Both the position numbers and the translations under genes were made by a program. The notes beneath the pieces are model-generated. The model was not told the origin of the DNA, made no database searches, and was given only the letters and a program-made list of their open reading frames with translations. Shown here in pieces: positions 43,522 through 54,143 of a stretch of DNA of 64,000 nucleotides; position 1 is the stretch's first letter; the number at the start of each line of letters is the position of its first letter. Source of the DNA: Dastarcus helophoroides (taxonomy: Eukaryota > Arthropoda > Insecta > Coleoptera > Bothrideridae); contig CM053332.1 of assembly GCA_028583605.1 (NCBI GenBank), positions 16,279,267 to 16,343,266 on the forward strand, written 5' to 3'.

Positions 43522-44300
43522 TACCCTTTGTTACCATGAAAAATACGTATTTGCAAATAGGATCACATACGAATGGCGCGTTGTGCCTTTCATAAATGGA
43601 GAAGGTGAACAGGAAAAAAAGAGCAAATTCGATTTTATTTCAGATTTAATCAACTAATCATTATAATAGATTCAAAAATATTTTTCTTCTACATTATAAA
43701 ACAAAAAATTACTCGAACTATCTGCCACCATGTCTTAAATTAAGAACACCCTGCTTCATTTTGTGGTTAGATCGAAACGTTGCTAAATCTCGAGAACTTT
43801 TTTTTTATATTTGTTAAAAAAAGTTAACGATTGTAATTTTAAACTGATTACTTTGAAACGAAAACACGAAAAACGACTCGAAATCGATTTTAAAAAATAC
43901 GAAGAAATTTCGAGCTAAAATATGAAATTTTGGGAAAAAACTCGAAAATAAAATAAAGGTTTAATTCGAAATTGCGATTTTAAAGTTCAAATTTTAGAAA
44001 GATATTGAGCTGTATCTCAAACTGAGAATTCTCAGTTTGATGATGATGCTTGAGCATCGGAAAAAAATCGAAATTTTGAGAGTAAAGCGGTTTGTAATAA
44101 GAACATTCTCGGATTTAAACATTTCCGGCTTAAACGAAAACACGAAAGTTTTTGAGAGGAGTCAAAATTTAGAGAAAAACTTTATAATTATATAAAAAAA
44201 TAAAGCTTTAGTATGAAATTTTAAGAAAAACCTTAAACTTTACATTTTAAATTCGAAAGGTCTCTAATAAATCGAAATTTTGAAATTGGAAAGTGGAATT

Positions 44301-44538
44301 GAGGTCAAGATATTGGGAAAATATGTCAAAATTTCCAAAAAAAAAGCTTTCATTTCGAGTCGAGGCCGAGATATTGGGAAAATATGTCTAAATTTCCAAA
44401 AAAAAGCTTTCATTTCGAGTCAAGGTCGAGATATTGGGAAAATACATCTAAATTTCCAAAAAAAGCTTTCATTTCGAGTCGAGGTCGAGATATTGGGAAA
44501 ATATGTCAACATTTCCAAAAAAAAGCTTTCGACTTTTA
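44301..44538 (+). repeat. Minisatellite, four units of about 60 bp
   Basis: Units start at 44301, 44362, 44422 and 44481. Each contains GAGATATTGGGAAAATA and TTTCCAAAAAAAAGCTTTCA. The open frame across it is a product of the repeat. Copy A has only two units. Confidence 0.9.
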
Positions 44539-44545
44539 AACCAGT

Positions 44546-45214
44546 AACTTGGAGAAACATTTAAAACTGCAGATTGAAATTCAGCATTTTGAGAAGAGAC
44601 TCAACAGGTCAAAAAAATCTCATATTACATATCGCTGCTACGCAGGTAAAAGTAAAAATAGAAGCAATTGGAGAAAACAACATAACTCAATTTGCACATG
44701 ACCTCAGACTTAGATTTTTGACTTAACACAACGAACACAATTAGTAAACAGTTGGTTACACTCCGAATGTCTTAGTTTTTCCACAACGAGAGTAACTTCA
44801 AAATTATATACGAAAACGACTTGAAATCATTTTCACGAAAGTTTGACCCGCGCAGCAGCGATATGTAAGTGCAATAAATTTTTAAAATTTGGGGTTATTT
44901 ACAAAAGCTGAAAATTTAAATTTTGAAATTGTTATATTATTTGAAGATTTTCTCAAAATTTCGACTTTAAACCCAAGATATTAAACGAAGTCAGACATTT
45001 TGAAAAATAAAGAACAGAATTTGTAGAAGAGCTTAATTTAAAAAAAATTGATTTTGACTTTAAAAATTTTAGGTTTAAACTTGATATTTTAACAAAAGTC
45101 TCAAACATTCAATCTGCTACTAAAAAGTTGAAAACTGTTAAAATATTCGAAATTTGTTACACTGAATAGTGAGACTTTTTAAATTAATTTTGATTTTTTT
45201 GAATGTTATACTTG
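44546..45214. other. AT-rich stretch, nothing recognised
   Basis: No gene is seen. ATATCGCTGCTACGCAGGT at 44629-44647 and CGCGCAGCAGCGATATGTAA at 44850-44869 are partly inverted and bracket about 240 bp, perhaps the ends of a small element. Confidence 0.45.
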
Positions 45215-45442
45215 GGTTCTTTCTAAAAATTTAGACTGTTTTCTATAGAACTTTCGAGTTAAAATATGAAATATAATAATAAAATTTTTAAGTATTGGGG
45301 AAACAATGAAAATTTGATCTTAAATCCGAATATCTACTTTTTTCTGGATATTTTTCTCAAAAGTTCAAAATTGCAAGACTTTTGATAACGTTTTGTTAAC
45401 AGATTTCAAAACCATTTTTCGAAATATTTACTTTTTTTATTT

Positions 45443-45559
45443 TGGTTATCTTTAAAAAGTGAAATACGAAAATTGTCCCCTGAAACCAAGAAAGATTAAA
45501 AAACACAACAAAAGTTGCTCGAACGCGTTTCGACAGTCAAGCTATCGTCTTTAAAGAGA
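45443..45559 (-). repeat. Dispersed arm with hammerhead-like core (array unit 1)
   Basis: The core is at 45513-45559: GAAACGCGTTCGAGC, with CTGAAGA degraded to TTAAAGA and helix I altered. The distal end is shortened. Confidence 0.7.
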
Positions 45560-45823
45560 TTCATTTTTTAAACTGGCAATTTATATATTTTTCTTAAAAT
45601 TTCCACTTCAAATAAAATTTAGACTTTACCTTTTCTTCAAACTCTGACCTTGAATGTTCAAATGTCGACAAGTATTGGGAAAACAATGAAAATTTGATGT
45701 TAAATCCGAATATCTACATTTTTCTGGATATTTTTCCCAAAAGTTCAAAATTTCAAGAATTTTGATAACGTTTTTGTTAACTGATTTTAAAACCATTTTT
45801 CCAAATATTTAATTTTTTATTTT

Positions 45824-45960
45824 GGTGGAACGCACTGGTCCTTGGTTATCTTTAAAGAGTAAAGTACAAAAATTGTCCCCTGAATTCAAGAAAGATTAAA
45901 AAACACAACAAAGGTTGCTCTAACGCGTTTCGACAGTCAAGCTATCATCTTCGAAGAGAT
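45824..45960 (-). repeat. Dispersed arm with hammerhead-like core (array unit 2)
   Basis: The core is at 45913-45960. GAAACGCGTTAGAGC is intact, but CTGAAGA is TCGAAGA. Helix II reads GATAG opposite CTGTC, which still pairs through a G-U. Confidence 0.75.
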
Positions 45961-46473
45961 TCATTTTTTAAACTGGCAATTTATATATTTTTCTTAAAAT
46001 TTTCACTTCAAATAAAATTTAGACTTTACCTTTTCTTTAAAATCTGAACTTGAATGTCCAAATGTCGATTTTTTTCCAGCATTTCGAAAGTAAATTGAGG
46101 GGGCTAAAAATTACAAGTTCAAACTTTGAACTTTAATAAAAACTTGAATATCCTTCATGATAGAATCCTATTTATACTTGGGTTCTTTCCAAAAATTTAG
46201 ACTGTTTTCTATAGAACTTTCGGGTTAAAATATGAAATATAATAATAAAATTTTTAAGTATTGGTAAAGCAATGAAAATTTCAAAAAAACTTCTCCGCAA
46301 TATATGTTATAAATTCGAAATTTCCCCTTTAACCTTATAATATTGATCTTTTATCCGAATATCTACTTTTTTCTGGATATTTTTCTCAAAAGTTCAAAAT
46401 TTCAAGAACTTTGATAACGTTTTTATTTACAAATTTCAAAATCATTTTTGGAAATATTTACTTTTTTTATTTT

Positions 46474-46610
46474 GGTGGAACGGACTGGTCCTTGGTTACC
46501 TTTAAAAAGTGAAATAAAAAAATTGTCCCCTGAACCCAAGAAAGATTAAAAAACACAACAAAGGTTGCTCTAACGCGCTTCGACAGTCAAGTTATCATCT
46601 TTAGAGAGAT
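46474..46610 (-). repeat. Dispersed arm with degraded core (array unit 3)
   Basis: The core is at 46563-46610. GAAA is changed to GAAG and CTGAAGA to CTAAAGA. The body is complete from GGTGGAACGGACTGGTCC. Confidence 0.75.
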
Positions 46611-47115
46611 TCATTTTTTAAACTTGCAATTTTTATATTTTTCTTCAAATTTTCACTTCAAATAAAATTTAAACTTTACCTTTTCTTCAAAATCTGAACT
46701 TGAATGTCCAAATGTCAATTTTTTTCCAGTATTTCGAAAGTAAATTGAGGCAGCTAAAAATTACAAGTTCACACTTTGAACTTTAATAAAAACTAGAATA
46801 TTCTTCATGATAGAATCTTATTTATATTTGGGCTCTTTCTAAAAATGTAGGCTGTTTTCTATAGAACTTTCGAGTTGAAATATGAAATATAATAATAAAA
46901 TGTTCAAGTATTGGGAAAACAGGGAAAATTTCAAAAAAACTTGTCCGCAATGTGTGCAATAAATTCGAAATTTCCACTTTAATCTCATAATATTGATCTT
47001 AAATCTACTTTTTTTCTGGATATTTTTCTCAACAGTTCAAAATTTCAAGAATTTTGATAACGTTTTTGTTAACAGATTTCAAAACCATTTTTCGAAATAT
47101 TTACTTTTTTATTTT

Positions 47116-47252
47116 GGTGGAACGAACTGGTCCTTGGTTATCTTTAAAAAGTGAAATACAAAATTGTCCCCTGAAACCAAGAAAGATTAAAAAACACAAC
47201 AAAGGTTGCTATAACGCGTTTCGACGGTCAAGTTATCATCTTCAGAGAGATT
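47116..47252 (-). repeat. Dispersed arm with hammerhead-like core (array unit 4)
   Basis: The core is at 47204-47251 with intact CTGAAGA, GAAA and ACGCGTT. The helix I partner is ATAG rather than AGAG, and helix II has mismatches. Confidence 0.8.
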
Positions 47253-47751
47253 CATTTTTTAAACTTGCAATTTTTATATTTTTCTTAAAATTTTCATTTC
47301 AAATAAAATTTAAACTTTACCTTTCCTTGAAAATCTGAACTTGAATGTCCAAATGTCGATTTTTTTCCCAGTATTTCGAAAGTAAATTGAGGGAGCTAAA
47401 AATTGCGAGCTCAAACTTTGAACTTTAATAAAAACTTGAATATTCTTCATGGTAGACTCCTGTTGGCCGAAAACATTACAATTATTAATTTTATTTAACA
47501 AAAATGTTAAATAAAATTAATAAACCAAAACTCGAATATTTAACTGTTTGCCCGAAAATTCAAAATTTCTAGACAAATTGTAAGATTTAAGTCGAAATTT
47601 TGAAAAATTTTCTTAATAAAGTGACTCGAAATTTAAACTTTTTATAAATTTGCTTTCTCAAGATTTTGAAGTAAAAATTGAAATAAAAATTGAAAATTTC
47701 ATTTTTCAATTTGCAATTTTGAAATCTAATCATAAATTTCGAGACTGAGAT

Positions 47752-48011
47752 ATTTTGAAAATTGAAATACAAATCTTGTCCCCTGAAACCAAAAAAGATT
47801 AAAAAACACAACAAAAGTTCCTCTAACGCATTTCGATAGCCAAGCTATCATCTTCAGAGAGATAGCTTGCTAGTACTTCTCTGAAGATGATAGCTTGGTT
47901 ATCGAAACGCATTAGAGCAACCTTTGTTGTGTTTTTTAATCTTTCTTGGTTTCAGGGGACAAGATTTGTATTTCTATTTTTGAAGATAACCAAGGACCAG
48001 TCCGTTCCACC
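47752..48011. repeat. Full head-to-head palindrome of two ribozyme-like arms
   Basis: This is the most complete copy. The minus arm has its core at 47817-47862 and the plus arm at 47875-47922 (CTGAAGA 47881-47887, helix II GATAG/TTATC, GAAA 47904-47907, ATTAGAG). The two are separated by about 12 bases (AGCTTGCTAGTA). Both arms extend through CTTGGTTTCAGGGGACAAG. Only the plus arm has the distal CCAGTCCGTTCCACC. Confidence 0.9.
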
Positions 48012-50871
48012 AAAATTATGAGATATTTTGAAGCAACAATTCGAAATTTTTAATTAAGATGGAATTTTTGCGAGAAAAGTGAAAATTCTAGAGTAGTTCA
48101 ACTTTTAAACTTTAAATTTTCTAAAAGGTAACAAAATTTCAACATCAATGATTGATTTTCCAGAAATTGATAAAAATTCCTTTTTTAAAATCGAAGTTAA
48201 ATGAAAAAAAAAAGTAAAAAAATTCAACTTTAGCTAAAATGTTCATAAAAAAAGTTGAAATTTTAGGACAAACCCAAGCTTTCAGTAAAAAAGTTCGAAA
48301 CAAAAGTCAAAGTCATTCTGTTGTGAGAAAATATGTGGTAAAATATTTTAGAAAAAACGAAGGTTTCACTTTTTTTCCGGTCAATAAGAGTTCATCATGA
48401 AGAATTTCACTTTTAAATTCAAAAAGATCTAAAAAAAAACTCATAATTTTAGAGTGAAGTCGGAATGTCGAGGAAAAAATCAGAAAGACTCAAAATTTTA
48501 GGGTAAACATAGCAAAAATGAAAGTCTGAATCCAAAATGTTCTTAAACAAATCATTATAAATTTATTTTAGAAATTTCGACTTTAATTGAATAATCGCAG
48601 CTTTTAAGCAAAATATTCAATTAGTTCTAGAAGTTTCAAAAGATTGTGAATTTGGTAGAAATGTTGAGAGAAAAATTAAAATTTTTATTCTGATTTCGAT
48701 ATTTTTAGACACAATTTTAAGAAAAACTTTGAAAAAAGTGTTGAAATCTCGAACGAAATTGTAGCAGCGTAAAAATTCAATTTTGAGATAAATACTTGTA
48801 AAATAGACCAAACTTCAAAATTTAAATAATGTCTTCCTTAATTTTCGATTTTTCTTCTTTCAATATTGTTACTTATTTAGAAGTTTCCATTTTTTTCTAA
48901 AAAGTGCAGATTTATTTCATATCAAAACTCCAGTATTTTGTTCGAAATTTGAACTTTAAATTAAAAATGTTTGTCTCTTTTTAGAAATTACTATTTTAAT
49001 CAAGAAATTTATTTTTGAAATTTCGATAATTTTTTTTCATACATTTTTTTGAAATATAGACTCTCACCTAAACATTTCGCTCTTTAGGATTCAGTGGCAT
49101 AAATGGAAACACCTAAACTGTTTTTGTTATAATTGTGATTCAAAATTATTTTATTCTTCACTAAAAAATACTCCTCCAGCACTAGCGTCGTTCAAAGTTT
49201 GAGAACTATTCTGGTTATGTTTTAAAATTAGACACAATTTTAAGAAAAACTTTGAAAAAAGTATGGAAATTTCGAACGAAATTGTAGCGGCGTAAAAATT
49301 CAATTTTAAGATAAATACTTGTAAAATGGACAAAAATTCAAGATTAAAATAATTTCAAGAAAATTTTGAGATTACAGTAAACATTTTGAAAAAGAAAATT
49401 AAATAATTCTACAAAAAAAGGAAATTTGGACTTCTATTATGGTCGAAATTTTGAGAGAAAGATCGAATTTTTAGGATAGAAGAAAACATTTTCAGGTTAA
49501 CTAGGAAATTTGAGAAAAAAGCAGAAATTTCTAAAAAAGACTGAATTCACATTTTTTGTTTTTTTATTTTGTAAGGAAAGCTATGTTTCCTTTGTATCTC
49601 GATTTACTGTATCTAAATTCAAAAGCTCAAATTTTTACGAAATTATGATTTTTATCTTTTTTTCCTAAAATGTGTAGATTTATCTACACTTTTTTTCTAA
49701 AATGTGTAGATTTATCTACACATTTTAGATTTATCTCAAATTCAGATTTTTTCTCGAAATCGCAATGTTTTTGAACTCTCTCCCTTTTTTCTCGAAAACT
49801 TATCTATTCGCTTTTTTAATTATAAGTTTATACTTTCAAGTTGGTTTAATTGTCAATTTGAATTTATTATTTTTTTATATAAGTTATGGTTTCCATAGGA
49901 ACTTTTTGAAACGCTCTTTCCCCAAAAATTATGGTTTATTTACAATTTTATTTTTCAAGATAGTTTAATTACAAACTTAAAATTTAAACTTTTTTTTAGA
50001 AAGCAGCTTTTATTTCGACAATTTTGACCTGTATTTCAAAATTTAGCTTTCTTCGAAGTTTCCAAAACTTTTCTTCTTAAAATTTTGATGTTTCTTTTGC
50101 AATATTGTTACTTATTTAGAAGTTTCCATTTTTTTCTAAAAAGTGCAGACTTAGTTCCTATTAAAGCTCGAGTATTTTGTTCGAAATTGAAACTTTAAAT
50201 TAAAAATTTTTGTCCCTTAGAAATTACCATTTTAATCAAGAAATTTATTTTTGAAATTTCGATCATTTTTTTTCATACATTTTAACCTTTTTTGAAATAG
50301 ACTTTCACCTAAACATTTCGCTCTTTAGGGTTCAGTGGCATAAATGGAAACACAACTGGTTTTGTTATTATTCTGATTTTAAATTAGCTTTTTTTTATAA
50401 AGCAGCTTTCATTTCGACAATTTTGACCTGTATTTCAAAATGTAGCTTTCTTCGAAGTTTCCAAAACTTTTCTTCCTAAAATGTCGATGTTTCTTTTTTC
50501 AGTATTGTTATTTATTTAGGACATTCCATTTTTTTCTAAAAAGTGCAGACTTATTTCTTATCAAAGCTCGAGTATTTTATTTGAAATTTGAACTTTAAAT
50601 TAAAAATGTTTGTCTCTTTTTAGAAATTCTTATTTTAATCAAGAAATTGGTTTTTGAAATTTCCATAATTTTTTTTCATACATTTCAACCTTTTTTGAAA
50701 TAGACTCTCACCGTAACGTTTCGCTCTTTAGGATTCAGTGCCATGGAAACACCAAATAATTCTGATTTAAAATTGTTTTATTCTTCACTAAAAAATATTC
50801 CTCCAGCACTAGCGTCATTCAAATTTTGAGAATTATTCTGGTTATGTTTTAAAATCCTTCATGACTTTCAG
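48012..50871. repeat. AT-rich region with three-copy internal duplication, upstream of the Ly6 exons
   Basis: A segment with GTTACTTATTTAGAAGTTTC, TTTTTTTCTAAAAAGTGCAGA and TTTCGCTCTTTAGG is present at about 48855-49115, 50093-50352 and 50486-50755. Another, with CTCCAGCACTAGCGTC, is at 49151-49228 and 50770-50855. A short double palindrome TGTGTAGATTTATCTACAC lies at 49670-49735. It is probably intron of the Ly6 gene. No other gene is seen. Confidence 0.65.
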
Positions 50872-51326
50872 GTACCGTTGATTGCTCCGGAAATGTCACC
50901 TGCTACCAATGCGTAAGAAAAACTTTCTCCGAATGTGACCCTTTAGAACTCCTACCTTGCGCCCCCAAATACGATAGATGTGCTAAAACTGTCTCAAAAC
51001 AAGGTGATAACATTTTTTGAAATGAAACTTGCGTACTTGTATCTATTATTATATTGTTATTTACTTATATATTATGGTTTTCCTCCACAGGTAACGAAAT
51101 TACCATCCAAAGAGAATGCGGTTTGGGACCATGCGAATTCGAGGACGATTTCGTCAGCAGAAGTCTGGGAATGGACAAATGCGACACCAGCGGAGAGTCT
51201 TATTTCTGTTTGACTTGCTGCAAAGGGTATGGGTGTAATGGGGGCACGAATCTAGAACCATGGAGAAGTTATTTGATGTTATCCGGATTGATGTTGAATT
51301 TTGTACTTGGTAAACATTCGGTATGA
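50872..51326 (+). CDS. Ly6/uPAR (quiver-like) GPI-anchored protein, last two exons
   Basis: Exons 50872-51003 and 51091-51326 join in frame through GT-AG borders (acceptors CTTTCAG and CCTCCACAG, donor AAG/GTGATA). They encode a cysteine-rich three-finger domain: DCSGNVTCYQC at its start, ten or more cysteines, and the terminal CCKGYGCNGG, where the last CC and CN are diagnostic of the Ly6 fold. A hydrophobic tail (YLMLSGLMLNFVLG) fits a GPI-anchor signal. In insects such proteins act at the cell surface, for example in septate-junction assembly or ion-channel regulation. The signal-peptide exon lies upstream and was not found. No frameshift is present. The exact paralogue is not identified. 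Confidence 0.85.
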
Positions 51327-52626
51327 TAGCAGGAGATATAAATAGCCCTAATTGAACAAGCGTGCGAAAATCGATTGACATTGATGAACTGGACAAAAGA
51401 ATAGGATTAGGGACGTCGCAAAAATTAAATCTCCCGAGAAGAGGAAATTATATTAAAATAAAAATTAAGTATATATTTTTGCAACATGAATCTTATAACG
51501 ATTTTAATAACTTTATTATTTGAATCACGTTGTTATTATGCGACCTCATCACTTCATAAATAAGAATCAAATTTGTAAAAGTTTTACTGAATAAATAAAT
51601 AATTTCGACTGATGTTGGCTAATTTCTTATTTTATTGATTAAACATAATCCAATAACCACATCATTTCTAAACAGTTTAACCAAATAATAGGAAGCAGTG
51701 GAAGTTTTACTTCATTTAATTTCGTCTACTTAATATTACTTTAGAGTTTTGCTTAGTCACTGCTGCTTAGACACTGACTGATAGATAACGCAGAGCTTAA
51801 ACTAATGGACCTTGAAGCAAAAAAAATTGCACACAAGTTCCCTAGGTCAGGGGTTGGCAAAACTTTTAAACCAAGAGATCCATCCGCAATGAAAAAATTG
51901 GTTTCGTGAATTTCAAAGAGCCACAAGTTTTTATTTCTGATTTTACATTTTATTTCAAAATTAAATCAGACAAAATATGGGAGAAGGAGAGGCCCCTCTG
52001 ACTCATGTAGTCAAAAGAAAACATATTCAACCAAAAAGGCCTTTTATTTCTCATAATTTAGAGCTTTATTTCAAAATTTGCCTTTTTCTCGTAATTCGAC
52101 TTTTTTAACTCTTCTCTGTATTCGTCTTTTTTAATTTTTATTATTCTTATTATTTTGATTTAGAATTTTTTCCCTTAATCTTTCTCTTTTCTCAAAACTC
52201 AATAATCTGTGAAAATGTTTACTTCTTTTTAATTCGACCGGAAGATTCGACTTATTTCTCAAAAATTCATCTTTTGTCGATTTCGTAAAAGAAGTAAAAA
52301 TTTGAAGATGTTAAATTTGGAGATGTTAAATAAAATAGTTTTTGAAGATTTAGATCTTTTTTTCAAATTTTCTTTTTTCTAAATTTAGATCTATTCCAAA
52401 ATTTAACTTTTTTCCAAAATTATATTTTTTTTTACTTTGTTCTAAATTGCGACTTTTTTCTCGAGATTTCTATTCTTTTTAAATCACGTTCCTTTTCCAA
52501 ATTTCACCATTACCCCCAAATATTGACTTTTATTGGATATTTAAACTTTTATTTATTTTCTGGAAATTTCGACCTGTTTCGCAGAATTAGCTGTTTCTCG
52601 AAATTCCCACTTTTAACTAAAAATTC
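51154..52626 (+). repeat. Direct repeat, copy 1: Ly6 exon end plus 3' flank
   Basis: 1473 bp starting within the Ly6 exon at TCAGCAGAAGTCTGGG and ending at TTTTAACTAAAAATTC. Copy 2 is 53971-55409. The two are nearly identical in their first 500 and last 400 bp. In between, copy 2 carries many small indels. Confidence 0.95.
51590..51595 (+). terminator. Ly6-like gene polyadenylation signal
   Basis: AATAAATAAAT occurs about 265 bases after the stop codon. The same signal is copied at about 54407 in the duplicated segment. Confidence 0.55.
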
Positions 52627-53970
52627 TTTCAGATTTCTAGAGAAAAGGTACCTGAGACTTTCACACGTTGAAAATAACTTAACTTTCCTTTACAAATGCA
52701 AGCAAGAACCAGTCATCCCGAAAGGATTCAGGCTAAAAGCTCCATTTGAAGGTAACAAATGTAAGGCGATTCTCGAGAGATGCAGCATAATATTAATCAG
52801 GGAAAGACTTCAAAATTTTAGAAAACAAAAAGTCCTTTTAGAGAAAGAAATCCACGATACAAAAAATAAAATTCATGAACTGAACGTATCCTTTGACGAT
52901 TATAACAATATTATTTATAGTGTTTTAAGTAAATATGAAAAATCTAAAGACAAAATTAAACAGAAACAAATTAGGAAGTTCAATAATTTAATACGAGAAA
53001 AAACTGATTATGAAAAATCACAAATTGACGTAGAGTTTCTTAACCGAACAGTGGTAAATATGTCAAATAGGGAACTGTCAATCGATGAAAAGATTGTTCT
53101 ATCTAAAGGTTTAAATTATGCCGTTCGACCAAAAAATATTCCAATGTTTGACATAGTTGCCGCTATAGAAGAGACTAGTCATCATTTACCTGAAAATTTA
53201 GCACAGGAATACAGAGTGAAAACCAAAATAGCTTTGGAGAAAAACGAACATATTACTCCAAAGCTGACCAAGTCTGAACTTAGAGGAATTCAAAATCTAA
53301 GGAATGACTCAAAAATTAAGATTTTACCTGCTGATAAAGGAAATGCCACAGTAATATTAGACACAAACATTTACAATGACAAAATAAACAATATGATCAC
53401 TACGGGACCATACAAAAAATTACAAAAAGATCCGACAACTTCAATTGAAAATAAAATATATAAAACTCTTTTAAATATAAAGACAAATTACACCATTTGA
53501 GAGATCAAAAATTAACACCACACTATTCCAAAGCACCCCATTTTTACGGCTTCCTAAAATTCATAAAAGCAACACTCTATTAAGACCTATTGTAAGTTCC
53601 ATAAACTCTCCATGCCACGGAACTCGGTAGATATCTATTAAATATATTAACCATTAGTAGGAAACACTGAAACATATTTACATAACACTAACCATTTTTT
53701 GGAAAAACATACAAACAATTGATATACATGCAAATCACACAATGGTAAGTTTTGATGTGGTCAGTCTTTTTAACCAATGTAACCTGTAGAGAAAACTCTA
53801 GAATAATAAAAAATAAACTCACAAATGATGAAAGTCTCAAAGATAGGACAGAAATTAGATGTAGATGCCATTATGGATCTTATTGAACTCTGTGTAAAAA
53901 CAACATATTTCCAACAGACAGTGAATTCTATCAGCAAAGAATTTGGTATGGCAATGGGGTTCACCGTGTA
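52627..53970 (+). pseudogene. Penelope-like element reverse transcriptase fragment
   Basis: The N-terminal part of a Penelope-type protein is readable from about 52640. It shows FLYKCKQEPVIPKGFRLKAP, RERLQNFRKQK, a Lys-rich coiled segment, SKGLNYAVRPKNIP and LPADKGNATVILDT. After a stop at 53500 and a frameshift come GLPKIHKSN-type and LRPIVSS motifs, then VSFDVVSLF (RT motif with the first catalytic Asp). The fragment breaks off at FGMAMG, just before the next conserved RT block. The YADD-type motif and the GIY-YIG endonuclease are absent. It is inactive and lies between two copies of a host gene end. Confidence 0.88.
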
Positions 53971-54143
53971 TCAGCAGAAGTCTGGGAATGGACAAATGCG
54001 ACACCAGCGGAGAGTCTTATTTCTGTTTGACTTGCTGCAAAGGGTATGGGTGTAATGGGGGCACGAATCTAGAACCATGGAGAAGTTATTTGATGTTATC
54101 CGGATTGATGTTGAATTTTGTACTTGGTAAACATTCGGTATGA
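53971..54143 (+). pseudogene. Partial duplicate of the Ly6-like last exon
   Basis: Identical over its length to 51154-51326 (LGMDKCDTSGESYFCLTCC to the stop). It lacks the first part of the domain, any acceptor and the upstream exon. It is fused to the broken Penelope frame, so it cannot encode a Ly6 domain. Confidence 0.92.

Larger units (their letters stand above)
41131..44545 (+). repeat. Segmental duplicate, copy B, interrupted by a pogo element
   Basis: This diverged tandem copy of 39715-40984 is split at 41624 by the pogo-like transposon. It includes a short (GACAA)n run at about 41538-41563 and a four-unit minisatellite at 44301-44538. The left border of both copies is a dispersed ribozyme-like arm. 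Confidence 0.8.
45215..47460 (-). repeat. Tandem array of about 640-bp units, each with a ribozyme-like arm
   Basis: The landmark TGTCCCC recurs at 45474, 45874, 46524, 47165 and 47777. Shared unit sequence includes CTATAGAACTTTCG, TTTTTCTGGATATTTTTCTC, TTGATAACGTTTTTGTTAAC and TTTTTAAACTTGCAATTTT. The second unit is shortened to about 400 bp. Every unit contains one minus-oriented dispersed arm, so the arm has been amplified in tandem rather than inserted five times. Confidence 0.85.

Noticed and set aside
44280..44564. 94-residue repetitive open frame
   Set aside because: It coincides with the 60-bp minisatellite and is explained by it.
45474..47777. Possible CRISPR array from regularly spaced repeats
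   Set aside because: The spacing is about 640 bp, the spacers are themselves repeats, and this is eukaryotic DNA. It is an ordinary tandem array.
53825..54055. Chimeric frame joining Penelope RT to the Ly6 exon as a new fusion gene
   Set aside because: The Penelope part is already broken by a stop and a frameshift upstream. The Ly6 part is read in a different frame across the junction, so no meaningful fusion results.
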